Source: Coptis chinensis
Taxonomy: Eukaryota; Streptophyta; Magnoliopsida; Ranunculales; Ranunculaceae
Reading direction: 5' to 3'
DNA: 64,000 nucleotides
Assembly: GCA_015680905.1 (NCBI GenBank)
Contig: CM027377.1
Location: 59,913,501-59,977,500 of the forward strand
Shown here: in pieces, positions 43,096-55,311 of the stretch
Position numbering within the stretch: the first letter of the stretch is position 1
Layout: each line of letters opens with the position of its first letter
Notes under the pieces: generated by a model
What the model was told of the DNA's origin: nothing
What the model saw: only the letters and a program-made list of their open reading frames with translations
Databases searched by the model: none
Position numbers and translations under genes: made by a program

Positions 43096-43994
43096 AACAT
43101 AATTCACGTTTTCCACTCTTGCATGTTTTCTCGGATTTTTTGAGTCATGTTTCTCTATGGGGTGAATTATGTCTTTATTGTTTATTGTTTTTACTTTTAA
43201 AAAAAAATAAATATAGTAACCTAGGAAGTCTCGGGAATCTGACTTTAAAAGACCCACTGCTAAAAACAAATTTTCTAAGCTTCGTTGTAAAAATTTGTTT
43301 GGGGGTGGGGTGTTCATGTTTCCGTACTAAATATTTATGTCCCATTAGAGTTGCTTAGGCCGTTTTATTGTATTACGATTCGGGTTGACATAATCCATGA
43401 ATTTAGAGTTCAATTGTTCGCATAACATACGTCATGCACGCACTTCGAGGCGTTATCCACTATCTTATATGTCATCCACGGTCGGAATAGAGTGTTTTAT
43501 GGATCAGTGGATTGGAAATTCTCTCCTGATCATTTCCATATCTCATTCGCAAAAATCGGACCGGTAACGAAGCGCCAATTTTGATTTGAAGTTCGCGAAA
43601 AATCGGAAAAATCCACAAAATTTCGATTTTGGGGCTTGGGCTAACCAGCCCCCGGACCGGTACAAGCAGCGCCCTTACCTCCACCAACGATTCAGCGTTT
43701 TTCTTCTTCCTCCATTCCGCCATTAACGCCAAGCTTAAAACAAAACCAAAACAAAAAATCAAAATAAAATGAAACCAACAATTAACCCACGCCCAAAATA
43801 AATTTCCATCCCAAATCAATCACAAACACCACCGACCACAACCACCACCGATTTCCATCACTCAAAACCTCCAAAAATTAAAAAATTTGGTGCTGCCGCG
43901 CCACCACTGCACCACCACCACTGTTGTTTCAACCGGTCTATTTAAATCCCACCACCACATCACATTTAAACCCCCACTACATTCCAAACTTTCC

Positions 43995-45139
43995 ATGGCT
44001 CAACAACGCCGAATTTTACCGAGCAAGCTTCGGCGGCGACCCTTCGCCGTTCTCACGGTGATGAAATGATCGGTCGAGATGGAATAGCTTATGGTTCTTT
44101 CGATGAAGCCTATTACCACGAGGATTTAGTGGGACGGTTCTATGATACGAGGGAGTTGGAAGGGACTAGGATTTTTGTTGTTGTAGCGAAGAGGCGGAAG
44201 GAAGTGATGACTGGGTTGTTGGCTGAGATTCTAGGCATTCCGCCTAGAATCCATTTGGATGTCACGTTGCAGGAGTCCCAAAGATAATGGGGTAGAGCCA
44301 TTGATGCACGAGACAGTCATTGGAGGGACTACAATGTGAGATCGCGATTGTGTTCGACAGACTTCCCTTAGGACCAACCGGTGGCTTTCGATTGGTGGAT
44401 TGGTCGAAACATCGAGGAAGGGAAGGTCGCCGATATCGCCTGAACTGCCTCCACATCTTATGGATACTCCAGAGCGGAAGTATGACTTCTGCATCTTAGA
44501 GTTTTCTTGAGCATGATTAGGGGGTAGGGGGAGTCTGTTGCCCTCTCCCCCGTGTTGATAACAAAGATCATCTTTGAAGTTGAGAGCAACTTTCGCGTCG
44601 ATCGGACATACATCACCTCCACCGTAACCCTCGCATCTATAAGGAGTGTGTCCAACGGGTTTGGAGGTTGGCTGAGGATAGAGAAGAAGAAGAAGAGGAT
44701 GGTGGAGCTGAGAATGAAGAGGAGGTCGGGGAAATCGGGATGCCTCGGAGGATGAGGAGGACTTGGCGTGTTTTGAGCGGATGCCTTGGAGAGGTGCCGG
44801 TCGATCTGTAACGCATGGCTGTGATCCATCATGGCATCGTTAAGCTCAACACTATATCTGTGAAGACCTCCGGACTCGACAGCAACGATGCATCATAACC
44901 GAGCTCGTTACTGCAGAGAGGGCGAGAGGTGGGAACAGATGAGCGCCGAGCTAGAAGCTCAGCGCCAGTTCCGGGACAAGATGCTGACACGATTCCCACT
45001 TCACGGGGACTCTCCTTCTGAGGATACACCCTCGAGACACGTGCGCCGTCGCCAAAAGACGAATGGTGCTGGTCCATTAGGAGCTCTAGGAGCAATCTCC
45101 GGACCATGTGCCCTCCGCTACCAGTTCCGGAGTAGCTAG
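43995..45139 (+). pseudogene. Third ORF a, element 2, heavily frameshifted
   Basis: Starts at ATG 43995 (MAQQRRILP) and is readable at 44066-44287 (RELEGTRIFVVVAKRRKEV, LAEILGIPPRIHLDVTL). Beyond 44290 it is broken by many single-base changes. The Arg/Glu-rich tail is recovered at 44888-45139 (CREGERWEQMSAELEAQRQF). Confidence 0.65.
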
Positions 45140-45915
45140 GGATAGTATAGTTTGATGTTTTATGTTTTATTTGTAGTTTCATTACTATCATTTATTTTTA
45201 TGTAAGTTTCTTTCCGTAAGTTGAATTTTGTAGTGAAATGTACTCCGCATGAATTATTGTTAATATAATGGGTTATTTTCATTATGCGTGGTTGTTTAAT
45301 ATTGACCCCACCTTCCCAACTTGTTTGGGGGTGGTTTTATCTATTCCAGCATGATTTTTATATAACCCTCGTGTTAGAATTTATTATGAGTCAAGGTGAA
45401 AAATATGGCTGTTTAGGCATATATATGAATAAGTATCATGGTAGGATGAAATCTAGATTAAATAGGTACATTCTATCATAAAATCAACCTAAAAGATCTT
45501 TGGGTTTGAATTAGAATCAAGGAAATGAGTTGTTTCCGTTTTCGGGTTTGGAAATTTTAGGATTTCCGGAAACTGCCGTAATTAGTTTTGGCAACTTCCC
45601 GTTCCATTTTAGCAACTTTAAACCTATATAAACTTGATACAATCTATCCTCACAACTCACACTACACCTAAACTCCATCACTCACCTTTCACTCCCGCGA
45701 TTCCCTCGTTTTGGCTCATTTTCGAGTTTACGCAACTCCGCGCTTTTCGCCCTCTGAGAGCGCTTTTCGGCTTTATATTTTTGAGTTTTTGTCAAAGCGG
45801 CTTTCTCGCTTCTATCATAAGCTTTCGGCGCCCGACTTCCGTGGACGGGAAATTTCCAGTTTTTCGATGCGTAGTATCCGGATCATTCGCAGCTATTCCA
45901 AAGCGTAATTTTGAG

Positions 45916-46838
45916 ATGACATCTCCAACATTGATACGGAACAGTCTTTGAAGATTTGTTCCAAAGCACTACTTATGGTGCTTGGTTTTGTGGCGATCAC
46001 ATTCGTTGGCTGGGAGCCGCTTATGGTAAGACCGGATGCACTTTATTCTCCAACACTAGCATCTTATTTTTACGATAACTGCATTTTCTTTGAAAAACCA
46101 GATGGAGAACAAGTGTTCTCCATCAACATTGATAATGAACCAATGGAAATTACCAGGTTCTTGCTAGCATTTGTTCTTGGACTTGCTATGCCCGCTGAAA
46201 TACAAGACCCATGGTGCTATTGGGTCGATAATATGTATGTCTACACCTACGAGTTTTTGCATGAGTCGTATGGCGCGGGCATTTTCCGTATTGAGGACCA
46301 AGGGGAATATAACGTCGCCTTTGGTAGCCTGTCCGTTAACATAGGAACTGTTATGTTTTGGATCATGCTAAACATTTTAGGGGAATGGCGTTTTTCTTCT
46401 GTGAATGATGCCACTTGCAGCGTCTTCCTTGCTTTAGCCACGGGACGTATGTGTCATGACCTTCCCCGAACCTTGATGTCTAGTTTAGCTCGATCCCATA
46501 GCATGAGGCATAAGTACCTTCTTATGCCCGTTCTAGTTTCTCGTATTATGTTATGTTTCTTTCCTGTTTTTTGTACACGCTTCACGGATTGGATTACTGT
46601 CGACACTGTACGACCCACCAATAGTATTATTCGATCTTTCCGTGCAATGACTTGGCAAAAGTGGAGGATACAACCTCATCTGGTTGCACCCTACACCCCG
46701 TTAGACCAAGTGGCTCTTAATAGGTTAGCAATCATAGATGATAAATGGCGGGAAGCCTGGCAAATTATCATTGAATGGCAGGACGCGAAGGAACCTCACT
46801 TCTTTATGAAAGAAGAGAATGAGGAAGATGACGAGTAA
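45916..46838 (+). pseudogene. Third ORF b, element 2, open for 296 codons after an early shift
   Basis: The start ATG at 45916 (MTSPTLI) is followed by a one-base loss; from 45948 the frame is open to the natural end at 46838. Contains EITRFLLAFVLGLAMPAEIQ, IMLNILGEWRFSS, TCSVFLALATGRM and LLMPVLVSRIMLCFF. It is the best-preserved third ORF in the window and ends in an acidic tail. No signal peptide or clear membrane helix at the ends; some hydrophobic stretches are internal. Confidence 0.65.
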
Positions 46839-48665
46839 TGCGGGGGATAAGGTAAGTTTTCATTCTAGTTAGTGTCTGCTTATGTCCCAAGCAATTTCAT
46901 TCTTGTTAACCACATAATGGGTAGAACTCGTATAGAGTTGTGTCAGTTTTTATTTCCTATATTAGTACGTTCTAACCTTGTTTTACGGATGTTCCCGAAT
47001 TTCCACGCGCTTCAATGGTATTTTTCCTACCCTCTTTATTTAATTGCTTTGAGGACAAAGCATGCTTTTGTTTGGGGGCATAGAAACACGTGTAATTAAG
47101 GCATCTGTTAGGATATAGATATATATAATATGCATTTGTTTTCTAGTTAAAATTTCAAAAATTCAAAAATATAAATAAATAAGTTATGCTATACACGTAG
47201 GAATATTGGTATTGTTTCTTTCTCCATGCTCTTAACAATCTAGAAGTCTCAACGTAGTACATGTTGCATCGAATAATAATTGTTAGAAACTTAGGTTAAT
47301 ATATAGATAATAATCTTTGCATCTATCTATAAATATATTACATGAGTATCTATGATTGTTAGCGATAAGTTTTCGAAATCTAGGCTAGAGTACTTATTCT
47401 ACAAATCCTATGAGAATATAGCCTAAAGCCTTATATGAAGCCGGAAACATTTGAGAAATGACACAAAGGGAGAAGTAAAATCCGGATAGAGATATCACAC
47501 ATCCACTTGCTTGATCACTATGCCATATCCTAAGCGAGAATTTAGGCCCTTTTTGGATCGATATAGCCGAAATTCAAACCTATGAATTATTTTCCGCTAG
47601 TAAGCCCCTCGAGCCTTTCTTTAGCCTTCCATAAACCACAAATCCTTTACCCTGTTACAAAAACAAAAAAAAAAAAAAAAAAAAATAATAAATCAACCTA
47701 CCCAATTTAGAATAAGTCTGAGAATAGAATGAGGAAGAAAGAAGAAGAAAAAAACTGTATGTAAACAAAAATTAGTTAATTGCTTCAGAAAATAAAGAAA
47801 AGAAGTTTCCATCCAAGGAAAAGAAAAATAAAAATAGAAATAAAATAAAAACTCCAAAAATAGAATAAAAGGGAGTCAAAAGCCAAAGAAAAAAAAAAAA
47901 AAAAAGAAAAAAAAAAAAATATGGCTAAGGATGGAAACAAAGTGTAGAAGCAAAAGTAAATAACAAGGTTTTCTCTAGTTACATAATATGAAGACTCTAT
48001 TATCTCAGACTTGTCCTTTTTGAATATCCATTTCCTTCCTTCTTAAACCATCTCCTAATCCCCACAACACCTAATAAAGACCTCTAGCTTAATTAGGAAT
48101 AGGCTAGTGTGATAGTAAGTGGCAGATGTGTTTGATTGACTCCGGCTTCCTTGTTGTCATTGAGATTGTAAGGTAAAGTGTGCCCAATGCGCACTAGAGT
48201 AGCTAAACTTGAGTGGAAAAATCGGAGTGTTGTATCTTGACTATTATTGTGAGAACCTACTTAAGGACACTATTCCGAGTTTCAGAAATGGACCTGCTAG
48301 ACATTTCATAGTATTACTCATTGTATATATGTTTATTATAGATGATTGATTATTATGCATATATTAGCTTAGGTTTTTGACTTGATTATTCTTGTTCATA
48401 GCTAGTGAGATGTATAGATAGTTGGAGCATGAATAAGGAAACAATAATTTTATTTCTTAGTCGTTGTAGTATAGATGAAGTTTGTGAGTACCTTCACTGG
48501 AAAACTCTCACGAGGCTATAACTCGTCCACTAGGGAATTCCTAGTGGTTTAAGGCCTTGTTGCATATGGTCAATGCAATCGCGACTCGTGAAATGAGAAG
48601 TAGATAGAACTCCATTTTTGGTCACTTATGTTAATTTCTCATCTTTGCTTGAGGACAAGCAAAAT
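46839..48665 (+). other. Long 3' noncoding region of element 2
   Basis: Collinear with element 1. It contains ctttgaggacaaagcatgct plus ttgtttgggggca near 47047-47080 and A-rich tracts near 47660-47690 and 47800-47925. No gene seen. Confidence 0.7.
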
Positions 48666-48682
48666 GCTGTTTGGGGGTGGTT

Positions 48683-50187
48683 TGATAAGAGCCCAAAACT
48701 GTAGTTTTAACCCTTTAACAGTCATACTTTTAGACCAATTATGTGAGTAATAATTAAGAGTTAACACTGATTACGTGTTTTTATGCATTTCAGGCTTCAA
48801 AGTCCATTATGTGCAGAAAGGTGCCACTTTAGCGAGATAAAGGAGCAAAGGTCGGTTACTAAGGAGTTCCGTGATTAAAGGCCAAGTTTCAAGAAGACAA
48901 AGCCTTTCTAAAAGCCCGGTCAAAAGCTGAAAAGTCGACGCGGGCCGAAACAGCATACAAAGTCAGCAGAACTTCCGAAGGACATATCTTTGGACTCAGA
49001 CCTCGGAATGGGGCCTACCTTATGTCAAAACGACCGGCTCGGAAAGATCTTTCCAATGGTCTAAGCCTTGACCCAATCAAAGGAGCAGAAGTGGACGGAA
49101 AGTCTGTTGAAGCCAACTGCAGCTGAAGAGGCCTTTTTGGATTGAAAGAATTGGGTTTTGGGCCTGATTCTCTGGCCCAAAACATGGCTCCAAGCCCATG
49201 CACGATTTTTGGATCTGAATGTATAAAAACAAAAGCTAAGTAGTTAGTTAAGGGTAGATAGTTAGACCTAGAAATAGATTAGATTAGTTAGCCTCCATTA
49301 ATGAATTCTAGATCTAGTTTTTCATGTAGATTAATTAAGTTTAGTTCCATTTCAATTATTGTATTAGATTAAACCTTTGAATCTTGTTCTTCATTTTGAT
49401 TAGATCAATAAAGTAGTATTTTTTATCAATTTGGATTTTGTCATTTCCATTCCTAGATCTAATTTCAATTCCTGTCTTTATTTCATTTGAGTCATTAAAT
49501 TAGATTTCATTATTGTTTATTTAAGTAAATTTCAATTCTTTATATCATGTTTAGTTTAAATGTAATCGGAAATGATTAGTAATAATGATTCTCGGCTAAA
49601 CCTCCATTAGAGGGGTTGAGAAGCCTTGATGAAAGCTTGATTCGAATATATCATTAGAATCGTTGTAATTTCCTTTCTACTCTAGAAACGATTAGCTCAC
49701 CATGAGAATGGGTTTAATCGTTCACATGCTAGTTATGAATTGGTAGGAATGCCATGTGTAATTAGGGATTAGGAAGAACCACTTGTTCTGCGAAGCAGTT
49801 CAATTCGGATTACGATGATTCGTCGTTAATAGGATTAAGTCGAGTTAAGGTGGAATCAATCCCCCTCTAACTCCTTATCATCAAATCAACGTAGCATTCC
49901 CTTAGTTATTCCCATAGTCGACTAGTTGCATTTTGTGGGTAGTTGCATCGTAGTCTAGTTGCCTCATTCGTAAATCTCTCATTGACTTTAAGTAGAGTAC
50001 TTACACGTGAGAACATAGCATACGGAAGGACTAGGAGTGGAACGAATCACTCTACTCCACTATATCTCATAGGATTGAGAGTAGAATCTTTGATAAATTA
50101 GGCACGTAAATAGTTTTAGTTTACTTACGTTTTGAGTTTTATCGTTCATTTCGTAGGTAAACTATTCATTTATTTTATGTTTTATCA
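48683..50187 (+). repeat. 3' LTR of retroelement 2
   Basis: Preceded by the hairpin and polypurine tract (gcttgaggacaagc then tgctgtttgggggtggtt, 48646-48682) and followed by the TSD gatag. Confidence 0.92.
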
Positions 50188-50192
50188 GATAG

Positions 50193-50278
50193 CAATTAGT
50201 AAAATAAGTTTTAATTTACTTACATTTTGAGTTTTATCGTTCATTTCGTAAGTAAACTTTATCTTTTTATGGTTATCA
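50193..50278 (+). repeat. First LTR of element 3, right part
   Basis: Resumes after the element 2 TSD with caattagtaaaataag and ends TTTTTATGGTTATCA. The primer site TGGCGCCGCTACC follows at 50281. Confidence 0.88.
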
Positions 50279-50280
50279 AA

Positions 50281-50293
50281 TGGCGCCGCTACC
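50281..50293 (+). promoter_or_regulatory. Primer-binding site, tRNA-Asp type (element 3)
   Basis: TGGCGCCGCTACC after a two-base gap from the LTR end, as in element 1. A GC-rich leader with gagcgcacctgcgcccc and gagcgcacctgcgct follows at about 50429-50466. Confidence 0.85.
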
Positions 50294-50810
50294 GTCTTAG
50301 TTACCTTTAGCATTGTTTTCTTACTATAATTAGTCATTTTTAAGTCCCATTAAACCCACCCACCCTTGTTCGATTCTAACTGTGGTTGTCTGTTTCAGCA
50401 TTAAACTTCCTCGAAAAAAAATTGCACGGAGCGCACCTGCGCCCCAAAGGAGCGCACCTGCGCTAAAGTTACTGGAAGCTGAGCGCAACCCGAGCCCAAA
50501 CCGAAGCAACAAGCGCTCAAACATCTGAAACTTCGAAGCTTATCGAAGCACTGGCGCTTCAAAGTGAGTGCACGCAGCGCCCTAAGCTGAATTTTGCGGA
50601 TTTCCACGGGTTTGTTTGAACTTCGATTTTTAAGTTTTTCGGTGTTCTAACTTGTTATATACACTGAACACGATAAACAAGATGCTATTCATAAAGCGAA
50701 GCAGGGACGAATCAGGTATTCCTTTCTTCCATACCTCGCATCTCGGTTAGAGGTTTATACTAATATATCAAGATTGTTTGGAGTGTTGTCGTGTTTAGAC
50801 TTAGACTTGC

Positions 50811-52336
50811 ATGAGATTAAGGTCTGGTCGGAGAAAAACACCGAATGTAATTAACCGTCAACGTCAACAAACAAGGCTATCGAGTATACCAATCACTACA
50901 CCTCTAGCTACTATCCCACCCACCACACCTGACATAATGGCTGAAGAAAGAGAGACTCCTCTCTCCGACTTTTACAAAGCCTTGAGCGATAGCCCTAAAT
51001 CTTGCATCGTTCTAGCGGACCGATTGGGGATTTTGAATCCCCAAACATATTTAATTTGTTACCCGTTTTTCATGGTTTAGACCATGAAAAACCTTATCGG
51101 CATTATCGCGTAGGATTGAACAAGTCCTTACAACATTCCATCATCCTACGGTTGGTGCGGAACAAATTAAAAGCGAGGGTATTTCCCTTCACCTTAGCCG
51201 ATAAGGCAAGCGTCTTGGTTAAGCGCCAAAGCTCTAACTTCTGTGGACTCGTGGGCTAAACTTGTTCAACTGTTTATGGAACATTTTTACCCACCCCTAA
51301 AGACGGATGAGATGTTTTCCAAGATTCTTTTTTTCGACAGAATCCTCATGAATCATTTTCTTAGGCTTGGAATCATTTCACCGATCTGCTTATAGAGTGT
51401 CCACACCATAACCTAGCGAAAGACACGTTAGTTCGTGCCTTTTTCAAAGGACTTCTACATCACCATAAAGAAGTCCTTGACATAATGAATTGGGGTAGTT
51501 TCCTAAGTAAAGGAGCCTCGGAGGCTTACAAATTTTTAGAAGATCAAACTAAACGCAATAATAATTGGGGGGTAGTGATGATATCCCCCGCTCTGCTAGT
51601 TCTTCTTCAACAGATTAAGGCGCCCGGTATGTTTGAGATGAAACCCGATCCGAACTTAAAAATTTAATCGAATCTCTAACTAAAAAGGTTGAGGCTATTT
51701 CTATTCAACAAAAGCCTATCCCGTCATGAATGTAAACTCCAACCCATGTAATTTCTGTTTGAGTCCCGAAAGCACCCCGACTCCTATTGTCCTCTCGCCT
51801 ATGAACAACAACAATCGAGCAAGATAATGCTTGCTCCATTAATAGCTATCCTATTCCTAATGCCCCATGGAGACAAAATCCCAACTTCAGGTTTAAAACA
51901 ATCAACAAGTTACACCTCGAGGGGTTTAATAACCAAAATGTTAGGCAAGCAAACAATTATAACCAAGCTCCACCTAGGCAAGGACAAACACAAGGTCGGG
52001 GAATTATAATAATTATAACAACCAAAGCTAAACTACCGACAAGGTCAAACACAAGGTCGGGTAATTATAATAGTTATAATACCAATAGAGGTATCGTTCG
52101 GTTAACAATAGTAACTATCACAACCCACCCATAAATAATCAACGTGAGATAGTTCCAGTCGCACCACCTGTGACTACTACACCTACACAACCGGATCGTA
52201 TCGACGCCTTTATACAGGTTACCCAACAACTTTTCCAATCAATGACTCAATCAAACCAACAGATCTTACAATCCATAAATCAGGGCATACAACAGTTAGC
52301 CCAAGAGAAAGCCCAACCAAAAGGCGTGTTTCCATG
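50811..52336 (+). pseudogene. gag of element 3, frameshifted
   Basis: The start is clear: ATG 50811 gives MRLRSGRRKTPNVINRQ, leading through MAEERETPLSDFYKAL to a stop at 51080. Further gag words follow in other frames (YPFFMV, PFTLADKAS, MNWGSFLSKGASEAYKFLED). The Gln/Asn-rich region is shorter and more broken than in elements 1 and 2. Confidence 0.75.
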
Positions 52337-52454
52337 ACAAGCGATACCAAACCCTAAAACAGCAAACATAGCCTTTGAGGTAAACGGTAATACTAGTTCG
52401 GAAACTACAATCGTAGGTGACCTAAATGCCATCACCACTTTCCGTTCTGGAAGA

Positions 52455-53297
52455 GTGGTTGATAACAAAGTAACTATGTCTATAGTTACCCCATTAGTAC
52501 TCCCTACACCGGATATCGAACTAGATACCGAAATAGAAACTGAAGAGCCTACCACTGTAGAGGTACCAGTTAAACCACAACCTAAGAAACAGAAAGCCAA
52601 GGTTACACATCAAGTCGAGCCATACGCAAAATATAGAGGGAAACCACCGTTCCCTCATAAATTAGCCATGCTAACCAGGGATACAAACTTTGAGGAGATT
52701 AGGAACGTTTTCAAAAATCTAACGATAAACCTTCCTTTTCTCGAAGCTATTAAAAAGCTACCTAATCACGCTAAGTTTCTTAAGGAGTTGTGCACTACTA
52801 GGCGTAAGACCAACATACCTAAAGACGCCTTTCTAACTGAACAGTTCCCAACTTTATCCGAAAATAATGGAATTGTTAAGTACAAGAACCCTGGTCGTCC
52901 TACTGTAAAATGCACCTTAGGAGATTCTCACACGACGATCGCTTTATTAGACCTGGGGGCGAGTGTTAACTTACTCCCGTATTATTTGTATAAACAAATA
53001 GGTCTACAGGAAATGCAACCTACAAAAATAACGTTGCAGTTAGCGGACAGGTCAATTAAGTATCCTAAGGGTGTTGTTGAAAACGTGCTTGTTAAGGTTC
53101 AGGATTTCTACTATCCTGCTGATTTTGTTATCCTCGATAGAGAAGTCGCTAACGACTCTGTACCGATCATCTTAGGGCGTCCCTTCTTAGCAATTGCCAA
53201 CGCGCTTATATACTGCCACGATGGTAAGATGTCCTTATCTTTTGGCCATCTTTCTGTTGAGGTAAATGTTTTTAAAATGATGAAACATTTACCATAA
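52455..53297 (+). CDS. Gag C terminus and aspartic protease of element 3, open frame
   Basis: This is a 280-codon open frame. It begins inside the gag tail (VDNKVTMSIV), passes a Lys-rich linker (KPQPKKQKAKVTHQ), and carries the protease core: FLEAIKKLPNHAKFLKEL, CTLGDSHTTIALLDLGASVN (catalytic Asp in DLGAS), LADRSIKYPKGVVENVLVKV and the flap-side IILGRPFLAIANAL. It is the only intact protease domain among the elements here. It is normally made as part of a Gag-Pol polyprotein, so it has no start of its own, and the gag upstream is broken. Confidence 0.85.
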   Translation: MVDNKVTMSIVTPLVLPTPDIELDTEIETEEPTTVEVPVKPQPKKQKAKVTHQVEPYAKYRGKPPFPHKLAMLTRDTNFEEIRNVFKNLTINLPFLEAIKKLPNHAKFLKELCTTRRKTNIPKDAFLTEQFPTLSENNGIVKYKNPGRPTVKCTLGDSHTTIALLDLGASVNLLPYYLYKQIGLQEMQPTKITLQLADRSIKYPKGVVENVLVKVQDFYYPADFVILDREVANDSVPIILGRPFLAIANALIYCHDGKMSLSFGHLSVEVNVFKMMKHLP

Positions 53298-53321
53298 TCG
53301 TCTATAGATGGGGAGGTTAAC

Positions 53322-54690
53322 ATGATCGAGAGCTTAGCTCAAGATTATTTTAACAACACTTTTCCCGAAAACAATATGTACAAATTCCTTTCTTTTGGAA
53401 CTTCAGATTTTGTAAATGACTCCTACTTAGAGGAAGTCAACACCATCCTTGAGTCCACACCAATTGTAGACCGCCCGGTTGCTCCATATACTGAGTATGA
53501 AGACTTGCTACCTAAGCAAGTATTCATTATGCAAAATGAGGACCCTGACGAAACATCTATTGATTTTCCTTCCACCCCAGTGCTTAAACCTCTTCCCCCA
53601 GAGTTAAAATATATTCAACTTGATCCGGATGGTAGTCATCCGGTAATTATATCTTCTCTGTTATCTAAAAATGAAAAGACACGTTTAATCCGGGTGATTA
53701 GGGAACATCGGTCTGCGATTGGTTGGTCCCTAGCCGACATTAAGGGAATTGACCCTAATGTTTGCACTCATCGTATCCATTTGGAGGATAACGCGAAGAC
53801 TTTTCGCGAACCCTCAAAGATCGCTTGAACCCTGCCATGAAAGAGGTGGTTAGGGAAGAAGTCTTACGATTACTCGATGCGGGTATCATATACCCAATCT
53901 CTGATAGCGAATGGGTAATCCCCATTCATGTAGTTCCTAAGAAATCGGGAGTTACCATGGTACGTAACGGAAAGGGTGACTATGTTGTCACACAAGGTCC
54001 TATGAAATGGAGAATCTGTATTGATTACAGACGTTTAAATGCTATGACAAGGAAGGATCACTTTCCATTACCTTTTATAGATCCAATGCTCGAACGCCTC
54101 GCTGGTCATGCTTTTTATTGTTTTCTGGATGGCTACTCAGGCTATTTTCAGATTATTATTGATATTGATGACCAAGAAAAGACTACCTTCACATGTCCCT
54201 TTGGAACGTATGCCTATAAATGAATGCCTTTTGGCCTTTGTAATGCTCCTGGTACCTTCCAGCGGTGTATGCTTCATATATTTAGTGACATGGTAGAGCG
54301 CTTTATGGAAGTTTTCATAGATGATTTTTCTATCTATGGAGACTCCTTCACAGACTGCTTGTCTAACCTGTCTAAGGTTTTGACACAGTGTGAAGAAAAG
54401 AGCCTCGTTTTAAACTGGGAAATTGTCATTTCATGGTGAAAAAGGGCATAGTACTAGGTCACATTGTATCTAGTGATGGCATCGAAGTAGATAAGGCCAA
54501 ACTAGATAAGATAGCGACTCTACCTAAACCACGGACTGTCCGTGATATTAGAGCCTTTCTAGGCCATGCAGGTTTTTATAGGTGTTTTATTAAAGATTTC
54601 TCGAAAATAGCTAGGCCTTTAACTAATCTGCTTTTGAAGGATGCAATCCTTGATTTTAATTTTAAGCGTAGCGGGCTTTTGAAACTTTAA
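53322..54690 (+). pseudogene. Reverse transcriptase of element 3, one stop and two frameshifts
   Basis: After a connecting region (ESLAQDYFNNTFPENNMYKF and SDIKGIDP-like ADIKGIDPNVCTHRIHLE) the fingers and palm are clear: VIPIHVVPKKSGVT, WRICIDYRRLNAMTRKDHFP, CFLDGYSGYFQI, then the catalytic VFIDDFSIYGDSF. A TGA at 54221-54223 falls where relatives have Arg (AYK, stop, MPFGLCNAPGTFQR). Frames also shift near 53825 and 54430. The thumb and connection follow in the frame 54433-54690 (GHIVSSDGIEVDKAKLDKIA, RDIRAFLGHAGFYR). It would copy element RNA to DNA; this copy cannot. Confidence 0.88.
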
Positions 54691-55130
54691 AAGCGCCTAA
54701 CCTCTGCACCAATTATACAGCCTCCGATTGGTCTAAACCTTCGAACTCATGTGTGATGCTAGTGATTATGCGGTTGGTGCCGTCTTGGGGACGAAACTAG
54801 ATAATAAGTCCACTGTTATTTATTATGCTAGTAAAACCTTAAACGATGCTCAACCGTAATTATACAACTACTGCAAAAGAATTCTTAGTCTGTCATTTAT
54901 GCTTTAGATAAGTTTCGATCCTTATTTGGTTGGTTCTAAAACTTTAGTTTACACGGACCATGCAAACTTTTAGGTACCTTCTTGCAAAGAAGGATGCTAG
55001 GGCGAGATTAATCCGATGGATTCTTTCTCCGCAAGAGTTCACACTAGAAATAAAGGACAAAAAGGGGTCGAAAAACGTAGTTGCCGACCACTTATCTAGA
55101 CTTACAAAACGGCGATAATAGTGATTCGAG
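54691..55130 (+). pseudogene. RNase H region of element 3
   Basis: Readable in changing frames: SAPIIQPPDW, MCDASDYAVGAVLGTKLDN (first catalytic Asp in CDASDYAVGAVL), YYASKTLNDAQ and, at the end, NVVADHLSRL, the usual junction to integrase. Several shifts and stops. Confidence 0.75.
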
Positions 55131-55311
55131 TCCATACGGACTCTTTTTCCCGATGAGCATCTATATGCTATTTTTTCAGCACACCATGGTATGCCGACAT
55201 TGTAAATTATTTAGCGGCTGATGTTATGCCTTATAATTGGTCAAGAAATGAACGTAAGAAGTTCTTGGCGAGTTATGTTATACTACTAGGATAAGCCCTA
55301 CCTTTTAAGTA

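Larger units (their letters stand above)
37666..50187 (+). mobile_element. Retroelement 2: non-autonomous Athila-like element nested in an LTR, TSD gatag
   Basis: LTRs at 37666-39173 and 48683-50187, primer site TGGCGCCGCTGCC at 39176 and polypurine tract before 48683. The pentamer gatag occurs at 37661-37665 and 50188-50192. The order of parts is identical to element 1: gag, protease, unknown short ORF, conserved block, third ORF a, third ORF b, A-rich 3' region, and no reverse transcriptase or integrase. The length is 12,522 bp. Because it sits within the LTR of element 3 it is younger than that insertion. Confidence 0.92.
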
